NCBI GenBank assembly: GCA_003551325.1
Contig: PUMK01000089.1
Location: 1 to 5,302 of the forward strand
Origin: Candidatus Acetothermia bacterium
GTDB taxonomy: Bacteria > Bipolaricaulota > Bipolaricaulia > Bipolaricaulales > Bipolaricaulaceae
Reading direction: 5' to 3'
DNA length: 5,302 nucleotides
A program made the position numbers and the translations under genes. Shown here piece by piece: positions 1 to 5,302 of the stretch; the first letter of the stretch is position 1, and each line of letters starts with the position of its first letter. The notes beneath the pieces were generated by a model. It saw only the letters and a list, made by a program, of their open reading frames with translations. It ran no database searches and had not been told where the DNA came from.

Positions 1-135
1 GCCGCCGGGGTGGCAATCCCTCCCCCCGCGCGAGAGGTCATCCGTAGTGCCAAGACAACTGTCCAGGCGTCGTAGTGCCCTACAGGACATCACTTCTCAA
101 AACCAACTGTAGAAGATGAGTTAGGGCTTCTGGCG
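1..135. other. Non-coding or damaged 5' region upstream of the repeat-protein gene
   Basis: No supportable gene is visible here. The frame of the downstream gene is open only from base 76, after a TAG at 73-75, and contains no ATG. The only ATG just upstream (116-118) is followed after one codon by TAG. The frame just before the GTG at 136 reads LGLLAVGDTALGSAPPPP, which looks faintly like the hydrophobic core and cleavage end of a signal peptide. A frameshift or decayed N-terminus could therefore lie here. No convincing sigma-70 promoter or Shine-Dalgarno sequence was found. The window begins inside this region, so any preceding gene is out of view. Confidence 0.5.
60..89 (+). other. Imperfect hairpin with flanking 9-bp direct repeat
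   Basis: TGTCC (60-64) can pair with GGACA (85-89), and GTAG (72-75) with CTAC (80-83) around a TGCC loop. The internal loop is asymmetric, seven bases on one side and one on the other. The 9-mer CGTAGTGCC also occurs twice, at 43-51 and 71-79, 28 bases apart. There is no T-tract, so it is not a clear terminator. It could be an operator-like or leader structure, or chance. Confidence 0.25.
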
Positions 136-2973
136 GTGGGTGACACTGCTCTAGGAAGTGCTCCCCCTCCTCCTAAGCAGGAGTACCGTGTGTACATCGA
201 TCTGGTGGGCGAAGGGACAGTTACGGTTGCTCCCCAGCCCCTATACCCAGAGCGAACAGAATTCAGCGACTCGACGACTGTCTGGTACGCTGATGCGGAC
301 GGGGGCGGCATAGATGTTGAGCTCGAGGCGTCGGCCGCCGCAGGTTATCAGTTTGGCCATTGGGAGCTCGTGGATCCCGATGATGAGGTCACCTCCACCG
401 CTGAAGCCCTAACCACTCTGCAGCTCAGGCCCGACCCTGAGTGGCCGGCACAATCGGACTGGACGATCAGAGCTGTGTTCGAGGAAGTCCCTCAGTTGCA
501 CACGCTGACCATGGGGGTCGACGGGCAAGGTTCCACCGTCCCGGGGGTCGGAACCCATGAGTTCGACGTGGGTGAAGTAGTCACCATCATGGCCACGCCA
601 GCGGATGGCTGGGAGTTCACCCATTGGACCGGGCCGGTCTCTGACACAGGTTCCCCCGAGACCACGGTGACCATGGACGAGGACAAAACGGCCACCGCCA
701 ACTTTGCCGCCAGGGTCTACACCATTGACGTGACCGTCGTTCCTGAAGATGCTGGTTCTGTTGTCGGAGAGGGCCAGTATGAACATGGGGAGACGGCTAC
801 CCTGCTTGCGACTCCAGCTCAAGGGTACAGCTTTGTGGAGTGGACGGAGAACGGAGCATTCGTCTCGGCGGCTGCCGAGTACTCCTTTGTGGCGACGAAC
901 GACCGTGCCCTCACCGCAAGTTTCTCGGCCCAGGTCCATACAATCACGGCCACGGCAGCTGAGGGCGGGAGCATCGACCCCGTAGGCGAGGTTCCGCTAG
1001 CTGCAGGCGGGAGCCAAACGTTTGCCATCACCCCCGCCGAGGGACATGCCATTGCCGACGTTGTGGTCGACGGCCAGTCGATCGGTGCGGTGGAGCAGCA
1101 CACCTTTCACAATGTGTCCGAAGATCACACCATCCACGCCGAGTTCGTGCGCACATACACGCTGACCTACCTTGCCGGCCCAGGGGGCACAGTGAACGGC
1201 CAGACGGAGGTAGTACAGACGGTGAAGGACGGAGACGACGGTGATCCGGTGACGGCAGCGCCGGCGGACGGGTACCGCTTCGTGGATTGGGATGACGGGG
1301 TGGAGACAAAGACACGGAAGGACACCAACGTCACCCAGGATATAACGGTCACCGCGACCTTCGCCCCCGACACACGCGAGCTCGAGGTGACCAGTACGGA
1401 AGGAGGACACGTCATCGTGCCTGGAGAAGGCACGTTCAGCTACGAGCACGGCACGGGAGTACCCCTGCATGCGCAGGCGGACGAGGATCACTCGTTTGCG
1501 GGGTGGATCGGGGACACGGGTACAGTGGACGACCCTGCAGCCGCGGAAACGAGTATCGAGATGCTCGACGACTACGCGATCACCGCGCAGTTCGACCCAT
1601 TGCCCTACCATACGATCACCGCCTCCGCCGATGAGGGAGGGTCGATCGAGCCCGCTGGCGAAGTCGACGTGCTTAAGGGTACGGAGAAGTCGTTCACCAT
1701 TACTCCCGCCAAGGGATACGTAATCGATGACGTGCTTGTGGACGGGCACTCTGTCTACGAGGAGCTGGATTTCACAAACGGCGTCGCTACCCACACGCTC
1801 ACCGACATAACCGGCGAGCACAGTGTCCAAGCTACTTTTGCCCTCAAGCAGTACACGATCACGGCCACTGCAGGGGAGAACGGAACGATCGCCCCTGCAG
1901 GTAAGGTGAAGGTCGACCACGGCTCCGAGGCCTCGTTCACCATCACCCCTGACGAGGGGCATATGATCGACGCGGTGCTCATCGACGGCGTATCGGTGGG
2001 TGCGGTAGGGGAATACACGTTCGCCGAGGTAACGGACGACCATTCCATCCACGCGCTGTTCCGCTCCCCGCAGGCAAGCAGACAACTGGAGTCTGGTTGG
2101 CACTTGCTTTCGGTACCGGTCCTCCCCGCCGATCCCGAGCCGGCGGCCGCGTTTCAATCGGTGACGGTCGCAGGTTATGTGCTGACTATCTTCGAGTGGG
2201 CACCGGGAAACTCCTACCACGAGCCGTCGGTGGTCGATCCGGGCGGAGGGTACTGGCTGTTTCTGGAAGGTGAACTACGGGTCGAGGTAACCGGGGTGCT
2301 GCCTTCGGGCGACTACGAGGTTCAACTCGAAGATGCCGGATGGCATCTTGTATCCACACCGCGCTGGCCTGTTCCTTGGCAGGGGGTCACATTTACTGAT
2401 GGGGAAAGCACGCTGCCATTGGAGGCGGCGATCGCCGCGGAATGGATCGAGCCATACGCCTTCTTGTATTGCTCGGAGGACACACAATATGTGGCCATTG
2501 TACTTCCCGGAACCACCGCCCGTATCGACCCGTGGACGGGCTACTGGCTGAAGACGATCCGTCCCGGACTCACGGCCATCCTCCCCTTGGACGAGCCATG
2601 GTTTCCCTCCACCCCGGCGGTGCATCTCAAGCTGGCCGAGGTGCCTGCGCGGCTCACCCCGCCGCCGGCGCCCAACGTCTCCGAGCTGAGCGCAGGCTTC
2701 CTGACGGCGGTCGGTTACCCCAACCCGGTGACCGGCGCTCAAGCTACGTTCCGCGTAACGGGCCTTCCGGCGGAGAGCGTGCGGGCGACTGTGCTCGACC
2801 TTGGCGGTCGGGCGGTGTGGCAGTCCCAAGGGGCGGGTAACCAGCTTTCTTGGGACCTCACCGACAGCGCGGGCCGCACGGTAGCCAACGGTGTGTACCT
2901 GTACATGCTGGAGGCCAAGGTTGGCGGCCGGTGGATGCCCGCCGGAACGGACAGGCTCCTGATCACGCGCTAG
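136..2973 (+). CDS. Multi-repeat surface/secreted protein: eight divergent InlB-type repeats, GWH/GYWL module, FlgD-like C-terminal Ig domain
   Basis: The product is 945 residues from the GTG at 136 and is probably an extracellular or surface protein. Residues 16-642 form eight tandem repeats of about 70-100 residues of the divergent InlB B-repeat type. Each begins with a YTI/HTI-type strand, has a central 'G-E-x-ATP-x-GYxFxxW' core and ends in 'xATF/AxF'. Residues 653-820 form a two-lobed module: lobe 1 starts GWHLLSVP and ends GGGYWLF, lobe 2 starts GWHLVSTPRWP and ends TGYWLK. A proline-rich linker (about 835-848) leads to residues 855-945, which carry YPNPV, a DLGGRAVW segment, a WDLTDSAGRTVANGVYLY motif and a terminal LLITR. 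This resembles FlgD-like Ig and type IX secretion C-terminal domains. The protein has a single Cys (779). The start is doubtful: GTG has no Shine-Dalgarno sequence and no signal peptide follows. The domains are not enzymatic; adhesion or envelope structure is inference. Convergent with a paralogue that shares the module. Confidence 0.85.
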   Translation: MGDTALGSAPPPPKQEYRVYIDLVGEGTVTVAPQPLYPERTEFSDSTTVWYADADGGGIDVELEASAAAGYQFGHWELVDPDDEVTSTAEALTTLQLRPDPEWPAQSDWTIRAVFEEVPQLHTLTMGVDGQGSTVPGVGTHEFDVGEVVTIMATPADGWEFTHWTGPVSDTGSPETTVTMDEDKTATANFAARVYTIDVTVVPEDAGSVVGEGQYEHGETATLLATPAQGYSFVEWTENGAFVSAAAEYSFVATNDRALTASFSAQVHTITATAAEGGSIDPVGEVPLAAGGSQTFAITPAEGHAIADVVVDGQSIGAVEQHTFHNVSEDHTIHAEFVRTYTLTYLAGPGGTVNGQTEVVQTVKDGDDGDPVTAAPADGYRFVDWDDGVETKTRKDTNVTQDITVTATFAPDTRELEVTSTEGGHVIVPGEGTFSYEHGTGVPLHAQADEDHSFAGWIGDTGTVDDPAAAETSIEMLDDYAITAQFDPLPYHTITASADEGGSIEPAGEVDVLKGTEKSFTITPAKGYVIDDVLVDGHSVYEELDFTNGVATHTLTDITGEHSVQATFALKQYTITATAGENGTIAPAGKVKVDHGSEASFTITPDEGHMIDAVLIDGVSVGAVGEYTFAEVTDDHSIHALFRSPQASRQLESGWHLLSVPVLPADPEPAAAFQSVTVAGYVLTIFEWAPGNSYHEPSVVDPGGGYWLFLEGELRVEVTGVLPSGDYEVQLEDAGWHLVSTPRWPVPWQGVTFTDGESTLPLEAAIAAEWIEPYAFLYCSEDTQYVAIVLPGTTARIDPWTGYWLKTIRPGLTAILPLDEPWFPSTPAVHLKLAEVPARLTPPPAPNVSELSAGFLTAVGYPNPVTGAQATFRVTGLPAESVRATVLDLGGRAVWQSQGAGNQLSWDLTDSAGRTVANGVYLYMLEAKVGGRWMPAGTDRLLITR
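181..2061 (+). repeat. Eight tandem InlB-type protein repeats in two subclasses
   Basis: Repeat units lie at about 181-483, 496-705, 715-924, 934-1146, 1153-1362, 1375-1593, 1606-1839 and 1849-2061. Units 1, 2, 3, 5 and 6 carry the aromatic core (GWEFTHW, GYSFVEW, GYRFVDW, HSFAGW; unit 1 is longer with YQFGHW). Units 4, 7 and 8 instead carry 'ITPxxGHxIxDVxVDGxSVGAV' followed by an 'HSIHAxF'-type ending. Units 4, 7 and 8 also resemble each other in DNA, for example ATCACGGCCAC near 943 and 1858. This suggests recent expansion of one subclass inside an older array. Family assignment is by motif recognition; unit boundaries are approximate. Confidence 0.8.
2092..2595 (+). other. Two-lobed GWH...GYWL module, copy A
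   Basis: This encodes residues 653-820 of the repeat protein. Each lobe starts with GWH-(L/x)-(L/V)-S-(V/T)-P and ends with an acidic/proline turn and GYWL (VVDPGGGYWLF, then RIDPWTGYWLK), followed by a short hydrophobic strand (LRVEVTG, then LTAILPL). The lobes therefore look like an internal duplication. The same module, in the same order, ends the convergent gene at 3643-3134. 'GWxLxSxP ... GYW' motifs are known in secreted bacterial multidomain proteins, but I cannot give this one a named family. Confidence 0.65.
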
Positions 2974-3007
2974 CAAGACAACCTCACCTGAGTTCCCTGG
3001 TAACAGC

Positions 3008-3032
3008 GGGCGGGCCCCCCGCGGGCCCGCCC
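3008..3032. terminator. GC-rich hairpin, likely bidirectional terminator
   Basis: A perfect 10-bp inverted repeat, GGGCGGGCCC (3008-3017) and GGGCCCGCCC (3023-3032), flanks a 5-base loop. It lies 34 bases past the stop of the + strand gene, in the spacer between two convergent genes, so it can serve both. No clear T-tract follows on either strand. Intrinsic termination is therefore inferred from stem strength and position, and factor-assisted termination or a transcript-end stabiliser is possible. Confidence 0.65.
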
Positions 3033-3037
3033 TCGTG

Positions 3038-3071
3038 CCCGGGTTGATGTTGCCGTAGCGGCAATCCCGGG
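3038..3071. terminator. Second, compound hairpin in the convergent spacer
   Basis: The inner stem TTGCCG (3050-3055) pairs with CGGCAA (3059-3064) around a TAG loop. The outer CCCGGG (3038-3043) can pair with CCCGGG (3066-3071), leaving an asymmetric internal loop. It lies 38 bases past the stop of the - strand gene, so it is the first hairpin met by transcripts from that gene; the 3008-3032 hairpin comes next. No T-tract was seen. CCCGGG is self-complementary, so the outer pairing is less certain than the inner stem. Confidence 0.45.
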
Positions 3072-3109
3072 GCGCTTCAGCTGTAGGTTCCCCGGCACTT
3101 CGCACATGC

Positions 3110-4315
3110 TCAGGACTGCCCCGGAGCACCCGGGAAGTGCGACTCGTCCAGCGGCAGGACCATGGTCAGGTTCGGCTCGCGCGTCTTGAGCCAGTAGCCA
3201 TACCACGGGGTGATGCCGGCCATCGTGCCGGGCAGCTCGATGGAGACGTAATCCTCAGCCTTCCGGCTGTAGCGGAAGGCGTAGGGCTCAATCCAACCGG
3301 CCCCAATGGCCTCGTCCAGGCTTCTCTCCTCTTCGCCCTTCTGGAAGGTGACGTCTTGCCAGCCCACCATCCACCTGGGCGTGGACACCTGGTGCCAGCC
3401 GGCGTCGTCCAAGGCCACCGTGTACTTGCCCTCGGGCAGTTCGCGCGGGATCTCGATGGGCAGCTTTTCAAACGCGTACAGCCAGTAACCCCGACCGGGG
3501 TCGATCTCTGTGGGCACGACGTACTGGCCGTGTACGTACTCATAGATGACAAACGTGCCCTCCCCAACTACTCGCCTGAACACGCTCTCCGGCGAGGCGT
3601 CCTCGGGCGCTCCTGGAACGGACAGCATGTGTAGACCTGGTTCGAGCCAGAGCGGAAACCATTCGCTGGCGATCAGGGCAAAATAGTCCTCCGGTGGGGA
3701 CTCGTAATACACGTCTACGTGGAATGCTTCGGGCAACTCCTCGACCTCGACTTCAAAGCTGAAATCCGTGAGAACCGTGAGACAAGTCTCGGAGTGATTG
3801 ACAGTCTCGATGCGGAACAAGGTGGGATAGGACTTATGATCGACATACTCGGGGACGCAACTGTTTTCCCAAGTACCGTACACATGAATGGTGCCCGGCT
3901 CCCCCGGTCCGGCGTCCTCCGGCAGTACTTCGATGTTCACTTCTCTTGCCGCAGGCGGCTGATAGCCGTTGTCCTCTTCCGCAAAGTGCGCGGCAAACCC
4001 CGCGTCATGATCATGCTCATTGCACGGGTGAATCTCAAACTCGCACGGGTTCTCTTGCGGATCGCAGGCGTCCGCGCTGCCCTCGAGCTCCCAACCCAGG
4101 AACTCCCATCCTTCGGCGGGGATGGCCTCGACCATGACGGTGTCCCCGCATTCGTAGACGTGTGTGCCCGGCGGAGGGCTTGTTGTGCCACCTTGCATAG
4201 CGAACATCTCGAGAATGCACTCTTCCACCACTTCTTCAGCGACTTCGATGTGGACGGCTTGCGCAAAGGATGCTAGGAGCATCAGCCCAAAAGCTGCCAG
4301 CAGTAGCTTACGCAT
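3110..4315 (-). CDS. Exported protein with signal peptide, InlB-like repeat and C-terminal GWH/GYWL module
   Basis: The product is 401 residues from the ATG at 4315. This start is preferred over the in-frame TTG at 4321: AGGAGG (4325-4330) is 9 bases from the ATG but only 3 from the TTG, and MRKLLLAAFGLMLLASFAQA is a classic signal peptide with AQA as a likely cleavage site. Residues about 32-114 form one InlB-like repeat (core GDTVMVEAIPAEGWEFLGW, end AAHF) with an inserted Cys/His-rich loop. Residues about 126-146 resemble the start of a repeat (VNIEVLPEDAGPG), but 147-224 match nothing I recognise. Residues 225-394 repeat the two-lobed module of the convergent gene (GLHMLSVP...GRGYWLY, then GWHQVSTPRW...YGYWLK). 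The protein ends about ten residues later, with no C-terminal Ig domain. It has seven Cys in the mature part and is strongly acidic. An envelope or secreted role is likely; precise function is unknown. Confidence 0.9.
   Translation of the reverse strand: MRKLLLAAFGLMLLASFAQAVHIEVAEEVVEECILEMFAMQGGTTSPPPGTHVYECGDTVMVEAIPAEGWEFLGWELEGSADACDPQENPCEFEIHPCNEHDHDAGFAAHFAEEDNGYQPPAAREVNIEVLPEDAGPGEPGTIHVYGTWENSCVPEYVDHKSYPTLFRIETVNHSETCLTVLTDFSFEVEVEELPEAFHVDVYYESPPEDYFALIASEWFPLWLEPGLHMLSVPGAPEDASPESVFRRVVGEGTFVIYEYVHGQYVVPTEIDPGRGYWLYAFEKLPIEIPRELPEGKYTVALDDAGWHQVSTPRWMVGWQDVTFQKGEEERSLDEAIGAGWIEPYAFRYSRKAEDYVSIELPGTMAGITPWYGYWLKTREPNLTMVLPLDESHFPGAPGQS
3134..3643 (-). other. Two-lobed GWH...GYWL module, copy B
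   Basis: This is the paralogous copy of the module at 2092-2595, in inverted orientation. Aligned by eye, the two share DAGWHxVSTPRW, a WQxVTF segment, GWIEPYAF versus EWIEPYAF, LPGTxAxIxPWxGYWLK and a VLPLDE/ILPLDE ending. They also share the first-lobe pattern LSVP, IDPGxGYWL versus VDPGGGYWL. The DNA is similar in patches (GATGCCGGATGGCA versus GACGCCGGCTGGCA) but clearly diverged, so the duplication is not recent. Confidence 0.75.
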
Positions 4316-4322
4316 CCCCAAA

Positions 4323-4330
4323 CACCTCCT
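4323..4330 (-). promoter_or_regulatory. Strong Shine-Dalgarno sequence that decides the start
   Basis: The minus strand reads AGGAGGTG, a near-full match to the 16S anti-Shine-Dalgarno sequence. The AGGAGG core leaves 9 bases to the ATG at 4315 and only 3 to the TTG at 4321. This favours the ATG and the shorter, better signal peptide. Confidence 0.85.
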
Positions 4331-4713
4331 GTCTTCTTGCTCGCGATGAGTTGAGGATAGTCCCCGCGGGCGGCCTCCCTGTTTCCTTGAGGATTAAGTA
4401 GTACGTCCACGGTATGGGTTGTCGGCAATGCAGACTGCTCACTTGCGACCAACTCGCTGCCCTCTCTAGACAACGCGAGTGATGCTGTAACACTGGGCCC
4501 GACTGCTACCTTGGCCCCTTTTACCGTACCACGCCAGCACTCCTGTCAACAACTCTCACAGGCGCCTTTCGCAGGTCTTCCCGATGGCCTTCTTCTTCGG
4601 TGGAGACGCTGTCTGAGCTGGCCTTCTAGTTGGCCAAAGGAGCGATTGGTCGCGAGGTGATGGAAGGTAGCACCGGGCTGGCATGCTGGCAACGTCGTCT
4701 GACTGCCCGATGG
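4331..4713. other. Intergenic region between the toxin gene and the exported-protein gene
   Basis: Apart from the possible promoter, nothing convincing is seen. A small TGGCC/GGCCA inverted repeat near 4620-4637 (5-bp stem, 8-base loop) lies about 80 bases past the toxin stop and is too weak to call a terminator. A minus-strand 42-codon frame (4684-4556) lacks a Shine-Dalgarno sequence and known motifs. No tRNA, riboswitch or mobile-element end was recognised. Confidence 0.5.
4523..4549 (-). promoter_or_regulatory. Possible sigma-70-type promoter for the exported-protein gene
   Basis: The minus strand has a perfect TTGACA at 4549-4544. The -10 is weak: TACGGT at 4528-4523 with a short 15-base spacer, or GGTAAA with 18. 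Each matches only three of six consensus positions. If real, the transcript would have an untranslated leader of about 200 bases. No other promoter in the gap looked better. Confidence 0.3.
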
Positions 4714-5142
4714 TTAGTCTCCGCGCTCGAGAAGAGCACGGAACTCAGTCGGTTGAACGATCTTGATGCCGCGGTATGTGCCCAGGGCCAGCAGGTGGCG
4801 GTCGCCGGTGACGATGTAACGGGCTTCCGATTCCAGCGCCGCGCTCAGGACGTGGTTGTCACTTGGATCCTCTTTGATGATCCGGACGCGCCGCCGGCCA
4901 GGGGCCATAACGGCAGCCTGGGAGATCAGCTTCACCAGCTTGGCGATCTCGTCAGGTTTGAGCTGCTGGTACTTGCGGATGTGCGACCGCTCGAGGACCC
5001 GTTCGAGTTCCTGGAGGAGAATGGGCGAGGTGGCAAGCTCTACTCTTCCTTGGAGCCACGCCACCAGGATCTGGCCTGGCGGGCTCTCGCGGGCAATGGT
5101 GGCGCTGACGAGCACATTAGTGTCAGGGACGAACCGGATCAT
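4714..5142 (-). CDS. PIN-domain toxin of a putative toxin-antitoxin pair (COG1569-like)
   Basis: The product is 142 residues, a typical size for a stand-alone PIN toxin. PIN proteins are metal-dependent RNases with a cluster of acidic residues. Here the candidates are D7 in the N-terminal VPDTNVLVSA strand, E45 in LLQELERVL, D92/D95 in EDPSDNHVLSAAL, and D114 in YIVTGDRHLLAL. The C-terminal GIKIVQPTEFRALL is typical of the 'putative toxin-antitoxin system toxin component, PIN family' group. The ATG overlaps the upstream gene's stop (TGATG) and has no Shine-Dalgarno sequence of its own, so translation is probably coupled to the upstream gene. Substrate RNA is unknown. All expected acidic residues are present, so it is probably active. 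Confidence 0.9.
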   Translation of the reverse strand: MIRFVPDTNVLVSATIARESPPGQILVAWLQGRVELATSPILLQELERVLERSHIRKYQQLKPDEIAKLVKLISQAAVMAPGRRRVRIIKEDPSDNHVLSAALESEARYIVTGDRHLLALGTYRGIKIVQPTEFRALLERGD

Positions 5143-5302
5143 CAGCGGCGTGTGCGCGAACGAGCTCGGGCCTCACTGGCACGAACCTCAGCCACGGCCT
5201 CGTCTACATCGGTCTCCAGGGTGGCCGGGTCCACGTCGCGGTTGCGCTTCCACACCGGCTCCAGCAGCTCCGAAAGCTCTGCCTTGGCCCGGTCGATCAG
5301 GA
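5142..5302 (-). CDS. Partial gene upstream of the PIN toxin, probable antitoxin (C-terminal part only)
   Basis: Only the last 52 codons are in the window; the start lies beyond base 5302. The visible part contains ELSELLEPVWKRNRDVDP, an acidic helix (ETDVDEAVAEVRASEARA) and a basic tail ending RSRTRR. Its TGA at 5144-5142 shares one base with the toxin ATG. Position, overlap and a charged helical C-terminus fit an antitoxin whose tail binds the PIN partner and whose missing N-terminus would bind DNA. That role rests on context: no DNA-binding motif is in view. A non-antitoxin operon partner remains possible. Confidence 0.6.
   Translation of the reverse strand, partial: LIDRAKAELSELLEPVWKRNRDVDPATLETDVDEAVAEVRASEARARSRTRR

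Noticed and set aside
934..2061. Repeated DNA considered as a CRISPR-like array or satellite
   Set aside because: The repetition is in-frame protein repeat coding sequence with diverged units of about 210-235 bases, not short identical repeats with spacers.
997..2220. 407-codon antisense open frame opposite the InlB-type repeats
   Set aside because: It pairs codon-for-codon with the sense gene (first base opposite third base), where stops would need rare TTA, CTA or TCA sense codons. In GC-rich DNA such frames stay open by default. The sense frame has clear repeats and domains; this one has none.
12..3068. Shared 9-mer GGCAATCCC at 12-20 and 3060-3068, considered as ends of a mobile element bracketing the large gene
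   Set aside because: The flanking bases differ, there is no transposase and no terminal inverted repeats; a 9-mer match over this length can be chance.
2275..3129. 284-codon antisense open frame across the module and C-terminal domain
   Set aside because: Same shadow frame as above, composed of Arg/Gly/Pro-rich sequence with no motif, and it runs through the convergent terminator region.
3719..4276. 185-codon + strand open frame opposite the exported-protein gene
   Set aside because: The minus-strand gene has a signal peptide, strong ribosome binding site and recognisable repeat and module; the + frame has none of these.
4331..4560. Possible riboswitch or structured leader before the exported-protein gene
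   Set aside because: No conserved riboswitch core or strong long-range pairing was recognised, and the promoter that would create the leader is itself weak.
4556..4684. 42-codon minus-strand frame in the gap, with a Lys/Arg-rich end (KKKAIGKTCERRL)
   Set aside because: It has no Shine-Dalgarno sequence, no recognised motif and no coupling to a neighbour. The basic end looks faintly protein-like but is not enough for a gene call.

Overview
The window is GC-rich bacterial DNA with four protein-coding genes, the last cut by the window edge. It holds two convergent genes for large, probably cell-surface or secreted proteins, then a toxin-antitoxin-like pair. The taxon cannot be fixed from the sequence. 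Divergent InlB-type repeats, a 'GWHxxSxP...GYWL' module and a FlgD-like/T9SS-like C-terminal Ig domain, together with strong AGGAGGTG ribosome binding, fit deep-branching Gram-negative or environmental candidate phyla (for example Bipolaricaulota/Acetothermia-like bacteria). That placement is inference only. No mobile element, RNA gene or CRISPR array was seen.

Layout. Bases 1-135 carry no supportable gene; they contain a short direct repeat and an imperfect hairpin. A 945-codon + strand gene (136-2973) encodes eight tandem divergent InlB-type repeats, a two-lobed GWH/GYWL module and a FlgD-like Ig domain. It lacks a recognisable signal peptide and a good ribosome binding site, so its 5' end is probably wrong or damaged. 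Bases 2974-3109 are the convergent spacer, with two adjacent GC-rich hairpins that probably terminate both genes. A - strand gene (4315 down to 3110) encodes a 401-residue exported protein with a clear signal peptide, one Cys/His-decorated InlB-like repeat, a poorly recognised middle region, and a second copy of the GWH/GYWL module. It stops right after that module, without the C-terminal Ig domain.

Bases 4322-4713 are the upstream region of the exported-protein gene and the downstream region of the toxin gene. They hold a strong Shine-Dalgarno sequence and a possible promoter, and otherwise nothing convincing. A PIN-family toxin gene (5142 down to 4714) overlaps by one base the stop of an incomplete upstream gene (5302 down to 5142) in a TGATG arrangement, as expected for a translationally coupled antitoxin-toxin operon.

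How they relate. The two surface-protein genes share a homologous module in inverted orientation about 0.5 kb apart and are best seen as diverged paralogues built from the same parts. The toxin-antitoxin-like pair is functionally separate. The least familiar item is the shared two-lobed GWH/GYWL module, which I cannot assign to a named family with certainty.
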